A model generated the notes under the pieces. It searched no databases, was not told the origin of the DNA, and saw only the letters and a program-made list of their open reading frames with translations. Below are positions 45,930-54,604 of a DNA stretch of 64,000 nt, one piece after another; position 1 is the stretch's first letter; every line of letters starts with the position of its first letter. The position numbers and the translations under genes are program-made. The stretch is from Candidatus Obscuribacterales bacterium (GTDB taxonomy: Bacteria; Cyanobacteriota; Vampirovibrionia; Obscuribacterales; Obscuribacteraceae), in assembly GCA_020050835.1 (NCBI GenBank), contig JAGVKB010000127.1, positions 22,737-86,736 of the forward strand, given 5' to 3'.

Positions 45930-47096
45930 ATGAGACTCGAGCAACTGGTGCCTATCCTTCCGAGAGTGGCTTTACTACCGATTGTTAGTGCATTTGCTGT
46001 TGCAATGCTCACAAGCGCCTGCTCCCATGACAAGTTGCCGGATGTGCCGGCGCAAGAGTTAGACAGTCGAGTTAATCAGTCCGTCGAACCGAGGCTCAAG
46101 AAGCTCCACTGCCCAGGCTACGCGCTCACGGTGATTCAGGACGGCAAAGTTTTGCTCCAGCAATGTTACGGCTATGCCGATTTAGAGAAACACAAGCCGG
46201 TCACAGCCCACACTGTATTCGGCTTGTCGGCAGTCACAAAGACATTTACAGCTGCAGCGATCCTGCTTTTGGCGGATCAGCAGAAACTGCAATTGAGCGA
46301 TACTTTGGATCATTATCTCAGCAACCTGCCGCCAACCTGGCAGAAGATTTCCATCCGGCAACTAGCGACAATGACGGCTGGAATTCCGCAAGACTCGGAT
46401 AATAAACTGCCCTGGACCGATCAGATGAAAGTGCTTGCCGGCATGCCGCTTGAATTCACCCCGGGTACTAAATACGTGTATTCGGAGCCATCTTATCGAC
46501 TGCTCGGTATGGTGATCGAGAAGGTCACCAAGATGCCATATCTGACTTACATAAAACAAACCTTCCTCGATCCGCTCGCCATGACACACACCGGCACCAC
46601 CGAATCACTCGCCACCACCGGTCTGGTATCAACCTCTTACATTTTCGATCAAGAGCACCAGCAGATAAAAGTCACCGAGCACAAGCCGCCAGCTCGGACT
46701 TTTGCTGCCGGCATGCTGGCAAGCGATTCGGACGACATCGCCAAATACGCGCAGGCGCTGCTCGCCGGCAAGATGCTTTCAGCCAAAGCATATCGCGCCA
46801 TGTGGTACGACCGCCCCGAGCTTCCCGATGGCAGCATCGCACCTTGGGCGTTCGGATGGGGCACGAGAGTCGACGATTACTATGGCGGCCAGCGCTATGT
46901 CGCGATGAGAGGCGGGCATCCCGGCGCCTCGTCTTCAATCTTGATAGTTCCCAACTCGAAGCTAATCGTAATCGGCATGTCTAACTTGCACGACCAGGAG
47001 ATCTATCACATCCCGCGAGTGGTGGCACGCACGATCCTCGGTTTTGAAGAGAAGCTCAAGCAGCAACAGGACGGGCAGCTCGATCAGATTCAATGA
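45930..47096 (+). CDS. Beta-lactamase-like lipoprotein with altered active-site serine
   Basis: A 388-residue class C beta-lactamase/PBP-like serine hydrolase fold. The signal peptide ends in a lipobox, LTSAC (Cys31), so it should be membrane-anchored. The motif that is normally S-x-x-K reads AVTK (residues 101-104) within FGLSAVTKTFTAAA, where active members have GSVTKTFTA. The Y-x-N motif reads YSEPSY and the third motif reads GGHPGASS. So two of three motifs are degenerate and the enzyme may be inactive or use another residue. The stop overlaps the convergent gene by 7 bp. Confidence 0.75.
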   Translation: MRLEQLVPILPRVALLPIVSAFAVAMLTSACSHDKLPDVPAQELDSRVNQSVEPRLKKLHCPGYALTVIQDGKVLLQQCYGYADLEKHKPVTAHTVFGLSAVTKTFTAAAILLLADQQKLQLSDTLDHYLSNLPPTWQKISIRQLATMTAGIPQDSDNKLPWTDQMKVLAGMPLEFTPGTKYVYSEPSYRLLGMVIEKVTKMPYLTYIKQTFLDPLAMTHTGTTESLATTGLVSTSYIFDQEHQQIKVTEHKPPARTFAAGMLASDSDDIAKYAQALLAGKMLSAKAYRAMWYDRPELPDGSIAPWAFGWGTRVDDYYGGQRYVAMRGGHPGASSSILIVPNSKLIVIGMSNLHDQEIYHIPRVVARTILGFEEKLKQQQDGQLDQIQ

Positions 47097-48562
47097 GCAC
47101 TTGGTCTGATTCCGCAGTACATCCTTTCATGCTGGCCGGAATTCGAGTTCTCGACGGTACAGGTTTCGCTAATCTGCCTGTGTGACACAGAACGAGACCA
47201 GTCAGGTTTCTTGAACAAGTCGTTATGGCAGAAGACCCCCAGTGCCACCATCGAGTCCTGCATTACTCCGGTTGAATTGTGATAAGTAGCTTCGAGCTCG
47301 TACTGTTTGCCCTGTTTGATTTTGATTCCCTTGGGCGAGAGGATATCATCTATATGCGTTATCTCAAGTCCATTGCTCGTGCTGGTCAGAATCGCCGTCG
47401 TGAAGATTGTCCGGCGCTTGCCACCATCGCACATAATGAGGGAAGATTTGGTGCACAACGGGTGGACATGGGACCAGACCGCATGAATTTTGCGATCTCT
47501 AGACGAGAAGCCGGAATTCTTACCTTCATAGACCGGCGATTCGTAAGTAGTGGTACCAGGAGGAACAGCCCAATGACCGTTCAACATTCTTCCGTGTGAA
47601 TCTTTGTAGTCCGTCCCTTTCACCATGTTGTCGGCGCTCTCACCGCTGGACTGACCGAGGCAATCAGCAGCCGATGCATCATGAGCCTCGGTTTTGCCCT
47701 TGTCGGTTACGACCGCAATATAAGGATTAAACCAGAGCAAAGCCTTAATCGGTTTCACCAGGTCTGAATCCTTGATGAATTCCAGGGTGCACAACTGCTT
47801 CACTCGGCGATGCTCAGCGGTCGTCCGATTAGCGGCCTGAAATACGAATTTCCACATCTCATCGCTGGCTATCGGCACTGCAAATCCGGGAGGGAAATGA
47901 AAGTCAGTCTGCCCCTGGGTCAAGGTAATCAGCCGTGAACTGCTGTAAACATCCGTCTTTTCGAATGCTTCGCGGCGCAACTTGTAATCGGCATCAATGT
48001 TCAGGTGGCAAATGAACTCCGCGGTCGGAAGCTTATTGCCATTTTCATCGAGCACTTCCAGCTTCAAGCCTTTAAACCAGTAAAGCTCTCTGGCTTTGGC
48101 AGCGGTATCAATCAGACCGAGCGGCTTTCCGCTAGTACTGTCTGTTTGAGCAGGCTTGGCGCCGGTTGAACTTTTAGTCGATACTCCGGCAGCCGGCTTG
48201 CTCACATCCGCGCTGTTCTCGGCGCCATTCATTGATGGTGCCGACGTTGGTGCAGAATTCTGTTTGCCTTCCTTAGGCTCGATGAACACCACCATCGATT
48301 CAGGCAAGGCGATCATTTCCGAAAAGATCAGATCCGAAACCCGGAGTGACTGAGAGACATAAGGTCCTTCCATCGAGCGATACTTTCGATGAAGATCGAA
48401 TGGTCCCACCTCAATCGTAACGGTTGAAATTCGTCCCTCCAGGACGTTCGAGTCGACGTTACTACGTTTGTCCTTAGAAGCAGCATGCGCAGAGCAAGTC
48501 CATCCGGCAACACCGTTAAGTGCAAGCGATGCGGTCAGAATTGCAAAAAGAGCTCGTCTCAT
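47090..48562 (-). CDS. Secreted protein of unknown function
   Basis: A 490-residue exported protein with signal peptide MRRALFAILTASLALNGVAG (cleavage near AHA). The mature protein has beta-strand-rich stretches (DFHFPPGFAVPIASDEMWKFV), a Ser/Thr/Ala-rich linker at about 105-145, and segments such as HVHPLCTKSSLIMC and TYHNSTGVMQDSMVALGVFCHND. The His-rich HAVWSHVHPL and repeated Cys suggest a metal-binding or disulphide-bonded beta domain, perhaps cupredoxin-like in style. I do not recognise the family. It converges with the lipoprotein gene. Confidence 0.55.
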   Translation of the reverse strand: MRRALFAILTASLALNGVAGWTCSAHAASKDKRSNVDSNVLEGRISTVTIEVGPFDLHRKYRSMEGPYVSQSLRVSDLIFSEMIALPESMVVFIEPKEGKQNSAPTSAPSMNGAENSADVSKPAAGVSTKSSTGAKPAQTDSTSGKPLGLIDTAAKARELYWFKGLKLEVLDENGNKLPTAEFICHLNIDADYKLRREAFEKTDVYSSSRLITLTQGQTDFHFPPGFAVPIASDEMWKFVFQAANRTTAEHRRVKQLCTLEFIKDSDLVKPIKALLWFNPYIAVVTDKGKTEAHDASAADCLGQSSGESADNMVKGTDYKDSHGRMLNGHWAVPPGTTTYESPVYEGKNSGFSSRDRKIHAVWSHVHPLCTKSSLIMCDGGKRRTIFTTAILTSTSNGLEITHIDDILSPKGIKIKQGKQYELEATYHNSTGVMQDSMVALGVFCHNDLFKKPDWSRSVSHRQISETCTVENSNSGQHERMYCGIRPSAH

Positions 48563-48590
48563 GTTCTTAAATACATGACTATGAAATAGC

Positions 48591-48944
48591 CTAAACCAAC
48601 TCGTTAGAGTCTTGAAACCTGGTCATCAGGACGACGAATTTATCGTCAGGTTCTTCCTTTCGATAGCCCTTGAGCGTCATACGCGGAAGCTCGACCGGAC
48701 CGTTCACGATCAGATCGAATTCAGAAACAACTCCAAAAATAGAGATGCCGCCCGAAAATTGTTTCACATGCATCTCGGCGTGCAACTCTTCATGCTTTAC
48801 TTCATAGGTGCCGCGCCATTCAAAGGATTGGTCGTTGCCCTTGAATTTGCCGTTGCTGAGTGTGACGAGCCCGCTTCCTCGGAAATTGAGATTCGAGGCG
48901 AACTCGAGTTTGTATGTACCATCAAGATCGACACGTGTAGCCAT
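48591..48944 (-). CDS. GrlR-like small beta-barrel protein
   Basis: A 117-residue protein resembling the GrlR family (small lipocalin-like barrels): DLDGTYKLEFASNLNFRGSGLVTL, then FEWRGTYEVKHEELHAEMHVKQ and a C-terminal LIVNG strand. In enteropathogens GrlR controls type III secretion, but many bacteria carry related proteins of unknown role and no secretion system is adjacent. Start ATG 48944 has GGA at 6 nt; an ATG two codons upstream is an alternative. Confidence 0.5.
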   Translation of the reverse strand: MATRVDLDGTYKLEFASNLNFRGSGLVTLSNGKFKGNDQSFEWRGTYEVKHEELHAEMHVKQFSGGISIFGVVSEFDLIVNGPVELPRMTLKGYRKEEPDDKFVVLMTRFQDSNELV

Positions 48945-49099
48945 TATCATTCCGTCTTTCCCAAAAATATTCCAAAGTTATGGAGGCGATATACAGGTTG
49001 CCATTAGTATATTCTGCCCGACGCTGACTTTCCTGCAAGTTAGCTAATCTTCCCGCTGCCGACCATTTCATTTCAGTTGAACTCGGCTGCCTTACAATA

Positions 49100-49690
49100 A
49101 TGCGCATGGTCAAGCGAGTCTGTATATTTTGCGGGTCCAGCAGCGGCATCCTTCCCGACTATAAGGAAGCCGCCGTAGCAATCGCACAGAGACTTGTTGA
49201 AAAAGGGATCGGACTGGTATACGGTGGCGGCTCCGTCGGACTTATGGGAGCGGTGGCTGATGCCGTTCTGTCAGCCGGTGGCGATATCATCGGCGTCATT
49301 CCCAAAGCGTTGTTTGAGAAAGAGCTCGGTCATTCCGGTCTGCACAGGCTTCACGTCGTCGAATCCATGCATGAACGCAAGGCGCTGATGGCTGATATCG
49401 CCGACGCATTTATCGCTCTACCCGGCGGTTTTGGCACATTTGAAGAATTTTTCGAAATCCTCACCTGGTCACAACTTGGCATCCACAGAAAGCCGGTCGG
49501 ACTGCTCAATACGCGTGGTTACTACGACGCACTTATCAAGATGTGCGATCACGCCATGAACGAAGGCTTCTTGAGACCGGAGGATCGTTTGCGGATCATC
49601 AGCAATAATGATCCAGACACCCTTGTTAATCTCGTTTTGACGACTGAAGTGCCTGAAACGACCAAATGGCTCCGGCCGGCCCAAACCTAA
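49100..49690 (+). CDS. LOG-family phosphoribohydrolase
   Basis: A 196-residue Rossmann-type protein of the LOG (TIGR00730) family. It begins VCIFCGSSSGILPDYKEAA, has VYGGGSVGLMGAVADA, the conserved MHERKALM and the signature LPGGFGTFEEFFEILTWSQLG. LOG proteins release free cytokinin-type bases by hydrolysing nucleoside 5'-monophosphates; in bacteria they are often AMP/nucleotide phosphoribohydrolases. Start is ATG at 49100 with no clear ribosome site (another ATG is at 49106). Confidence 0.92.
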   Translation: MRMVKRVCIFCGSSSGILPDYKEAAVAIAQRLVEKGIGLVYGGGSVGLMGAVADAVLSAGGDIIGVIPKALFEKELGHSGLHRLHVVESMHERKALMADIADAFIALPGGFGTFEEFFEILTWSQLGIHRKPVGLLNTRGYYDALIKMCDHAMNEGFLRPEDRLRIISNNDPDTLVNLVLTTEVPETTKWLRPAQT

Positions 49691-49801
49691 TTTTTCAAGC
49701 GATTAATCTACAATACCGAAACCTTTCATTTGCGTCCGTGTATGAGCAGACAGAGGGCGAAAGAGCAACCGCCCAATCGGATGCAAAGGAGAGTTAAATT
49801 C

Positions 49802-50449
49802 ATGGACCAGACCATCTCTCAAACAGCAGCACTGACAGCTGCAGCGCTACTAATAAGCAGCAGCCTATGCGCACCATCAGCCGAAGCACGCCGCTTCCAT
49901 GCCAGCGGCGCTAACGGAACCGCCGGAGGTTTCGCGCGCAGCGGACAATACGGACAATCGGCCGGTGTCGGCGGCTGGAGATCTGGTCAAGGAGGAGCGG
50001 GCGCGAGTGCAGGTTCGTTTGCCGGCGCCAACGGAGGCAGCTTCCGTGGAGCTGGCGCAGGAGCCTGGAAACCAGGGACAGGCGGCTTCGGGTCCGGCGC
50101 GTACAGCGCGACCGGACCAAACGGGGGAACCGGACAGGGCTCCGGAGCCGCCGCCTGGAAGCGTGGTGTTGGAGGATATGGACAAACTAACACTCAGCTT
50201 AACGGGCCAAACGGCAACTCTTATAACGGTTTCAAGAATGGCGCTTATAATGCGCAGACCGGGCAAGGCCAATACAACAGCGGCAAATCCGGTATGTACA
50301 ACGGACAAGACTACGGCTACGACCAGAGCACACAATTCACACGTGGACAGGGAGCGCAAACCTCAATCGATACAGTCAATCATGGTGACTACACCGTTGA
50401 CTATTCGAAAGGCGCTAAACCGGTCGTAACGCCGGTTCCGACAAATTAA
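49802..50449 (+). CDS. Secreted glycine-rich protein
   Basis: A 215-residue exported protein. The signal peptide (residues 1-27, MDQTISQTAALTAAALLISS) is followed by Gly/Ala/Ser/Asn-rich repeats with GGW and AW-K turns (GAGAWKPGTGGFGSGAY, GAAAWKRGVGGYGQ). Near the C-terminus are Tyr/Gln/Asn-rich segments. No enzyme motif. AAAGGAG precedes the ATG; an upstream in-frame ATG at 49730 has no signal peptide. It probably forms part of the surface or matrix. Two hairpins follow its stop. Confidence 0.6.
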   Translation: MDQTISQTAALTAAALLISSSLCAPSAEARRFHASGANGTAGGFARSGQYGQSAGVGGWRSGQGGAGASAGSFAGANGGSFRGAGAGAWKPGTGGFGSGAYSATGPNGGTGQGSGAAAWKRGVGGYGQTNTQLNGPNGNSYNGFKNGAYNAQTGQGQYNSGKSGMYNGQDYGYDQSTQFTRGQGAQTSIDTVNHGDYTVDYSKGAKPVVTPVPTN

Positions 50450-50483
50450 ATTCGGACCGGCTCCACTTGATTGAAGCTCTATT

Positions 50484-50509
50484 GAAAAAAGTTTGCGCCC
50501 CGCGCAAAC
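50484..50509 (-). terminator. Rho-independent terminator of kdpDE
   Basis: On the minus strand an 8-bp stem (GTTTGCGC / GCGCAAAC) with 3-nt loop is followed by a run of six T (plus-strand AAAAAA at 50485-50490). It lies about 180 bp beyond the kdpE stop. Confidence 0.75.
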
Positions 50510-50510
50510 G

Positions 50511-50550
50511 GTAGCTGGCCAGCCTTCCATCCGCGCATCTGGCCAGCTAC
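50511..50550 (+). terminator. Hairpin, probable terminator of the Gly-rich gene
   Basis: A perfect 12-bp stem (GTAGCTGGCCAG with its complement) and a 16-nt loop, then TTGTCTG. The T-run is poor, but the stem is strong and it lies 60 bp after the Gly-rich gene stop. Confidence 0.55.
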
Positions 50551-50682
50551 TTGTCTGTAAAAATAGTTTCAACCAATCGAGGCGGAAACACATCTCGAAG
50601 CCGGCAAAGGAAAGCAGAAGATGCCGTACTGACACCAGCACTACATTTTGTTTATCTTGCTGAAGTCGCTGAAATCGACAGC

Positions 50683-51381
50683 TCAACTCATACGCAAACG
50701 GTAACCAACGCCAGGCTCAGTGATGAGATACTGTGGCTGAGCCGGGTCTTCTTCGAGCTTACGTCGCAGATTACCCATATAAACCCGCAAGTAATGCCCT
50801 TCCTTGGCATAACCGGGACCCCAGACGTTTCTCAGCAAGGTTTGCTGGGTCACTAGACCGCCGGCGTTCTTAATCAATTCATGCAACAGCTTGTATTCAA
50901 TCGGAGTGAGATGAATCTCCTCATCATTGACGAATACCAGCCGTTTGGCCATATCCACTCGCAGCTTGCCGGCAATGAAGATCGGCTCTTTCTCTCCCTC
51001 CGCTACCTGAGTGTACTTCCGCAATGCCACTCGCATTCTGGCCAGTAGCTCCTGAACTCCAAAAGGCTTCGTCAGATAGTCATCGGCCCCGCTGTCCAGA
51101 GCGGTAACCTTATCTGTCTCTTGCCCACGAGCCGACAAAATTATGATTGGAACTTTGGACCATTCCCTAATTCTCTTAGCGACGTCCATGCCATCCATGT
51201 CCGGCAATCCCAGATCGAGGATTACGAGGTCTGGCCGCTCGGCAGCAGCCATTGTCAGTCCTTCGCCACCCTCTCCGGTCTCGAGCGTTGAATAGCCATG
51301 CTCTGATAGAGATACACGCAAGAACCGCCTGATCTCAGGCTCGTCTTCAATAATCAGAACTCTTGTGCTCGGCTCTGTCAT
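50683..51381 (-). CDS. kdpE: KdpE-type response regulator
   Basis: A 232-residue OmpR-family regulator. The receiver has IIEDEPEI, phospho-Asp in LVILDLGLPDMDG, and TKPFGVQELLARMRVALR; the winged helix ends GVGYRLRM. The order and 9-bp gap with the KdpD-like kinase mark it as KdpE, which activates the potassium-pump operon kdpFABC. No kdpFABC lies in the window, so the target must be elsewhere or different. Confidence 0.85.
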   Translation of the reverse strand: MTEPSTRVLIIEDEPEIRRFLRVSLSEHGYSTLETGEGGEGLTMAAAERPDLVILDLGLPDMDGMDVAKRIREWSKVPIIILSARGQETDKVTALDSGADDYLTKPFGVQELLARMRVALRKYTQVAEGEKEPIFIAGKLRVDMAKRLVFVNDEEIHLTPIEYKLLHELIKNAGGLVTQQTLLRNVWGPGYAKEGHYLRVYMGNLRRKLEEDPAQPQYLITEPGVGYRLRMS

Positions 51382-51390
51382 ATTATCCGC

Positions 51391-53061
51391 CTACTTACTT
51401 GCTTCAACGCTTTCTTCTTCGGGAATCACTTTTGGCGCTTCACCTTCCAGCGGAAGCGTGACAAAAAAGCTGACTCCTTCTCCTGACATATTCTCAGCTA
51501 AAATTTTACCGCCATGAGTTTGAACGATCGCCTGGCAAATTGCCAGACCTAAGCCTACCCCACCACCAGTCAGCGTATGCCTTCCTCGGTAGAACTTCTC
51601 AAAGACCTTTGCCTCCTCACCGCTTAACAGCTCGGAGCCGGTATTAAATACCTCGACAGTCAAGACTCGATTCGAGACTTGAGCCGATATACGAATCTCA
51701 TTTCCGGCTTTGGAGTACTTAGCTGCGTTGTCCAGCAAATTGATAAACAGCTGCTCAATCAAGGTCGGATCGACGTCGATCAAAGGCAAATCATCCGGGA
51801 ACTTCACCACCACCTTGTGGTCTCGCAACCTTCCGCGCAATCTTGTAATGGCGGCGCCGACTATCTCTTCTAGACTGTTCCAATCCTTTTTGACCGTAAT
51901 GATTCCTGCTTGTAGTCTGGTCATGTCGAGTAGATTGCCGACCAATCGGTTCAAGCGATCGGCTTCGTCATAAATCGAATGAAGCAGCTCTTTCACAGTG
52001 TCGGAGCTCATCACATCGACGCTTTCAATCAGGCTGCTTGCTGCACCGGTTATTGATGACAGCGGCGTTCGCAGATCGTGCGAGACCGAGCTGAGCAGCG
52101 CGCTTCGCAAGCGTTCTCTGTCGGCACGAATGTTGGCCTCTTCGGTAGTCTTCCACAACACGGCCCGCTCGAGAGCGACTGCAATCTGATTGGCAAAGGC
52201 AAACAACAGATTCCGGTGGGGTTGATCAAAGTCGAACGCGCCTTCACTGCTAATCAGACCAACCACACCCACCGTCTTTTGCGATCCAATCAAGGGAAGA
52301 TAGAGACCGAAGGCACCATTATCAGTATCATTGGCCGGATCCACCAAATGTTTGGTCATATACGCGTCTCGAGCAGAGCTCAATTCCGCCTCGCTCAGCT
52401 CGAAAGGCTGATTCGTGACCGCGGGAAACAGCTTTCCATCTGCCTCGCGCGGCAACAAAATCGCCGCCTTGCAGTGAAACACCTCGCTAAAATGACGGAC
52501 GGCAACCGACAACAGCTCGTCCACCGCCTTCGTGGAAGAAAGATCTCTGCTCAGACTATACTGTGCCTCGGTAGTCTGCACGCGCTCCTGCGCAAGTTTT
52601 GCTCGCTCTCTTGCTCTTGTCGCCAGCTCGCTGACTAGAATTGCAACGGACAGCATTACTGACAAGCTAAAGAAGTATTTGACGTCAGCGGGATAAAAAC
52701 CGATTGCCGGCGAAACAAAGAAGTAATCAAACGCCAGGACGCTCAAAATGGATGTAAATATTGCCGGTCCGCGCCCCATGCTGGTAGCCGTATATACGAC
52801 CCCGAGCATGTAAAGCATGATTACATTAGCGCGGGCATCCCTCCAATCGAAGAGAAACCCCAGCAAAGTGGCCAATGCGACCAGCACAATCGTCAAACCG
52901 TAAGCGGCTAATTTTACTTTCAATTTCCAGCGGACCTTAGTAACCGCAGAATCATTCCCATGAAATAGTTTACTCTCCTCGCTCCCAAAGATTGGGGGCG
53001 AGGAGAGATGGTCTACACGGCTACGGCGGTCAATAACTCTAAGGCTTGGTTGTTTGTTCAC
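51391..53061 (-). CDS. kdpD: KdpD-like sensor kinase lacking the N-terminal KdpD/USP domains
   Basis: A 556-residue kinase, against about 900 for full KdpD. It starts at the DUF4118 transmembrane domain (about residues 45-155, with four helices such as LTIVLVALATLLGFLF), then a GAF-like domain (about 180-315), HisKA (SSVSHDLRTPLSS, H near 330) and HATPase (NLLDNAAKYSKAG; GGVGLGLAICQ). The nucleotide/c-di-AMP-sensing KdpD and universal-stress domains are absent, as in short cyanobacterial forms. Start GTG at 53061 with GGAAG upstream. Potassium or turgor sensing is inferred. Confidence 0.85.
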   Translation of the reverse strand: MNKQPSLRVIDRRSRVDHLSSPPIFGSEESKLFHGNDSAVTKVRWKLKVKLAAYGLTIVLVALATLLGFLFDWRDARANVIMLYMLGVVYTATSMGRGPAIFTSILSVLAFDYFFVSPAIGFYPADVKYFFSLSVMLSVAILVSELATRARERAKLAQERVQTTEAQYSLSRDLSSTKAVDELLSVAVRHFSEVFHCKAAILLPREADGKLFPAVTNQPFELSEAELSSARDAYMTKHLVDPANDTDNGAFGLYLPLIGSQKTVGVVGLISSEGAFDFDQPHRNLLFAFANQIAVALERAVLWKTTEEANIRADRERLRSALLSSVSHDLRTPLSSITGAASSLIESVDVMSSDTVKELLHSIYDEADRLNRLVGNLLDMTRLQAGIITVKKDWNSLEEIVGAAITRLRGRLRDHKVVVKFPDDLPLIDVDPTLIEQLFINLLDNAAKYSKAGNEIRISAQVSNRVLTVEVFNTGSELLSGEEAKVFEKFYRGRHTLTGGGVGLGLAICQAIVQTHGGKILAENMSGEGVSFFVTLPLEGEAPKVIPEEESVEASK

Positions 53062-53124
53062 TAGTATCTTCCAAAGCCATGCGGACTGTCCCCGAGCTGC
53101 GGCGGTACCCCGGGGACTGTCTCG

Positions 53125-53538
53125 CTAGGCGGCGCATCTCAGTTCTTTAGACTGAGCCGATCTTATGCGCCTAAGGGTGGTGAGAGCACGCCAGCCGATG
53201 TAAGGATTCGAGTCTTCAACCAGCATTTCCAGCACACAAATGGCTATGTTTGGACTTTCAGCCACACGATAGCGGACGTCGGCCGACTCGTCGTTGGCGA
53301 GTACAATCAAGGTGCTGAGCGGTAGACCCTCGTTTTCTGCCACTGCCATCCGGACTTCGGCTGACGGATGGGATGCCAACCGGATCAAAGTCTCGACGGT
53401 CGTGTGCGGGCTGCCAGCGATTCGTTCGAGCACGCCGTTGTCAGCTGATAATGCCAATTGAGCGAAAGCTTCAATCGAAGCGCCCGACAGCTGCTCGTTA
53501 ATAGCAATCAAACCGTTGACACTGCCTATCGCGTTCAT
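53125..53538 (-). CDS. LRV/HEAT-like repeat protein 1
   Basis: A 137-residue protein with about three 24-residue helical repeats (LERIAGSPHTTVETLIRLASH, VRMAVAENEGLPLSTLIVLAND, VRYRVAESPNIAICVLEMLVED), the pattern of leucine-rich-repeat-variant or HEAT-like proteins. It has a close paralog at 59213. AGGAGG precedes the ATG. A block of 11-bp-period CGTAAAG repeats lies upstream (53586-53636) in front of the promoter region, shared with the paralog. Function unknown; repeats usually bind proteins. Confidence 0.7.
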   Translation of the reverse strand: MNAIGSVNGLIAINEQLSGASIEAFAQLALSADNGVLERIAGSPHTTVETLIRLASHPSAEVRMAVAENEGLPLSTLIVLANDESADVRYRVAESPNIAICVLEMLVEDSNPYIGWRALTTLRRIRSAQSKELRCAA

Positions 53539-53585
53539 CCTCTAAACCTCCTTGCTTTCAATACTCCTATGAAACAACGGACACC

Positions 53586-53636
53586 CGTAAACGAGACGCA
53601 AAGATTGGAAGGTTCCAGCGTAAAGAAAGCGTAAAG
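53586..53636. promoter_or_regulatory. CGTAAAG direct-repeat operator
   Basis: Four copies of CGTAAAG/CGTAAAC/CGCAAAG at 53586, 53597, 53619 and 53630, all in the same 11-bp register. It lies 48 bp upstream of LRV gene 1 and 44 bp upstream of the divergent TonB-domain gene. The 11-bp period fits an OmpR-family regulator. Confidence 0.6.
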
Positions 53637-53679
53637 AGGGGTACAACGGAAGCATGAACTCCAGATTTAGGCTTAGAAG

Positions 53680-54480
53680 ATGACTAAACGGATCGGTTTA
53701 AAAACGCAAGCCCGCCTGGGAGCTACCCTCCTGTCCTGGCTCATGCTCTACTGTCTTGCTAGCAACGTGCTGGTCAGCTCAAAGGAGACGGTCAATGGAA
53801 AAAACAAGAGCTCAAAGGCTGTCGAAAGGAACGGTTTAGAGACCAAAACGACTACCGAAGCAGCACGGGACGTAGACTTCGGTCCATACATGGCTCGTTT
53901 GCAGAAACGGATAAAGAAGAATTGGTTTCCGCCGAAAGGAAAAAGCTCCAACAGAGTAAGCGTTGTCTTCAAAGTCGACAAGGAAGGCAAGTTGTCCGAT
54001 CTACGCATCACCCAATCGAACAGCGAGAAATCCGGCGAGCTGGCTGCGATGAAAGCGGTGCAGCGAGCTGCACCGTTCGATCTGCTTCCGGACGGCAGCC
54101 CTCAATCAGTCGATATTCAGTTCACCTTTGACTACAACGTACATGGCGGCAATCGCTCACCCAGCGATGCCGCCGGTCCTGGTCATGACCTGGCAAAGAG
54201 CGATCATGTCGCGCCGGCAGGCAACAATGCCCAGCAATCAGCCCAGCAATCAGCCCAGCAATCAATTGATCGCAAGGCTACTCGTCAAAGTAGCGAGCCG
54301 GAATCAAGATCGGATTCCTCTGATCTCAAACAAACTCAATCGCTGATCAGCCAGTGGACTCCCTTTATATTCGCCGGTGCGGTTGCAGCATTACTTCTAT
54401 TCTTGGCTCGCGAAAGGAGTAAAGGCGAAACTTCCGTCAACTTGAAAAGCGGCAAGCCAAATGATGATTTTAAGAGCTGA
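53680..54480 (+). CDS. TonB C-terminal-domain protein with C-terminal membrane anchor
   Basis: A 266-residue protein. After an N-terminal hydrophobic segment (signal anchor, about residues 12-33), residues about 65-150 form a TonB/TolA C-terminal domain (YMARLQKRIKKNWFPP, VSVVFKVDKEGKLSDLRIT, QRAAPFDLLPDGS, VDIQFTFDYN). A Gln/Ser-rich linker with a triple 12-bp repeat follows, then a second transmembrane helix near residues 228-245. Domain order (TonB part before the second TM) is unusual and gives a loop exposed between two anchors. It is divergent from LRV gene 1 and shares the CGTAAAG operator region. Confidence 0.65.
   Translation: MTKRIGLKTQARLGATLLSWLMLYCLASNVLVSSKETVNGKNKSSKAVERNGLETKTTTEAARDVDFGPYMARLQKRIKKNWFPPKGKSSNRVSVVFKVDKEGKLSDLRITQSNSEKSGELAAMKAVQRAAPFDLLPDGSPQSVDIQFTFDYNVHGGNRSPSDAAGPGHDLAKSDHVAPAGNNAQQSAQQSAQQSIDRKATRQSSEPESRSDSSDLKQTQSLISQWTPFIFAGAVAALLLFLARERSKGETSVNLKSGKPNDDFKS
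54229..54264 (+). repeat. 12-bp tandem repeat, three copies
   Basis: GCCCAGCAATCA repeated three times in tandem, coding AQQS units in the linker of the TonB-domain protein. Period is a multiple of three, so frame is kept. Confidence 0.9.
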
Positions 54481-54604
54481 GGCGCACGGCAATACGCCAG
54501 AACGTCGCCGGTCTCCCGCTTTCTGTTCTGAACGAAAGACCGTATCATTGACCAGCAGAATCAATACTATTTAACAGGTCGAACAGTCAAAATCTGGAGC
54601 CGCA

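Noticed and set aside
47180..47195. TGTGTGACACAG palindrome
   Set aside because: Lies inside a coding region near the 3' end of a gene, so an operator role is unlikely.
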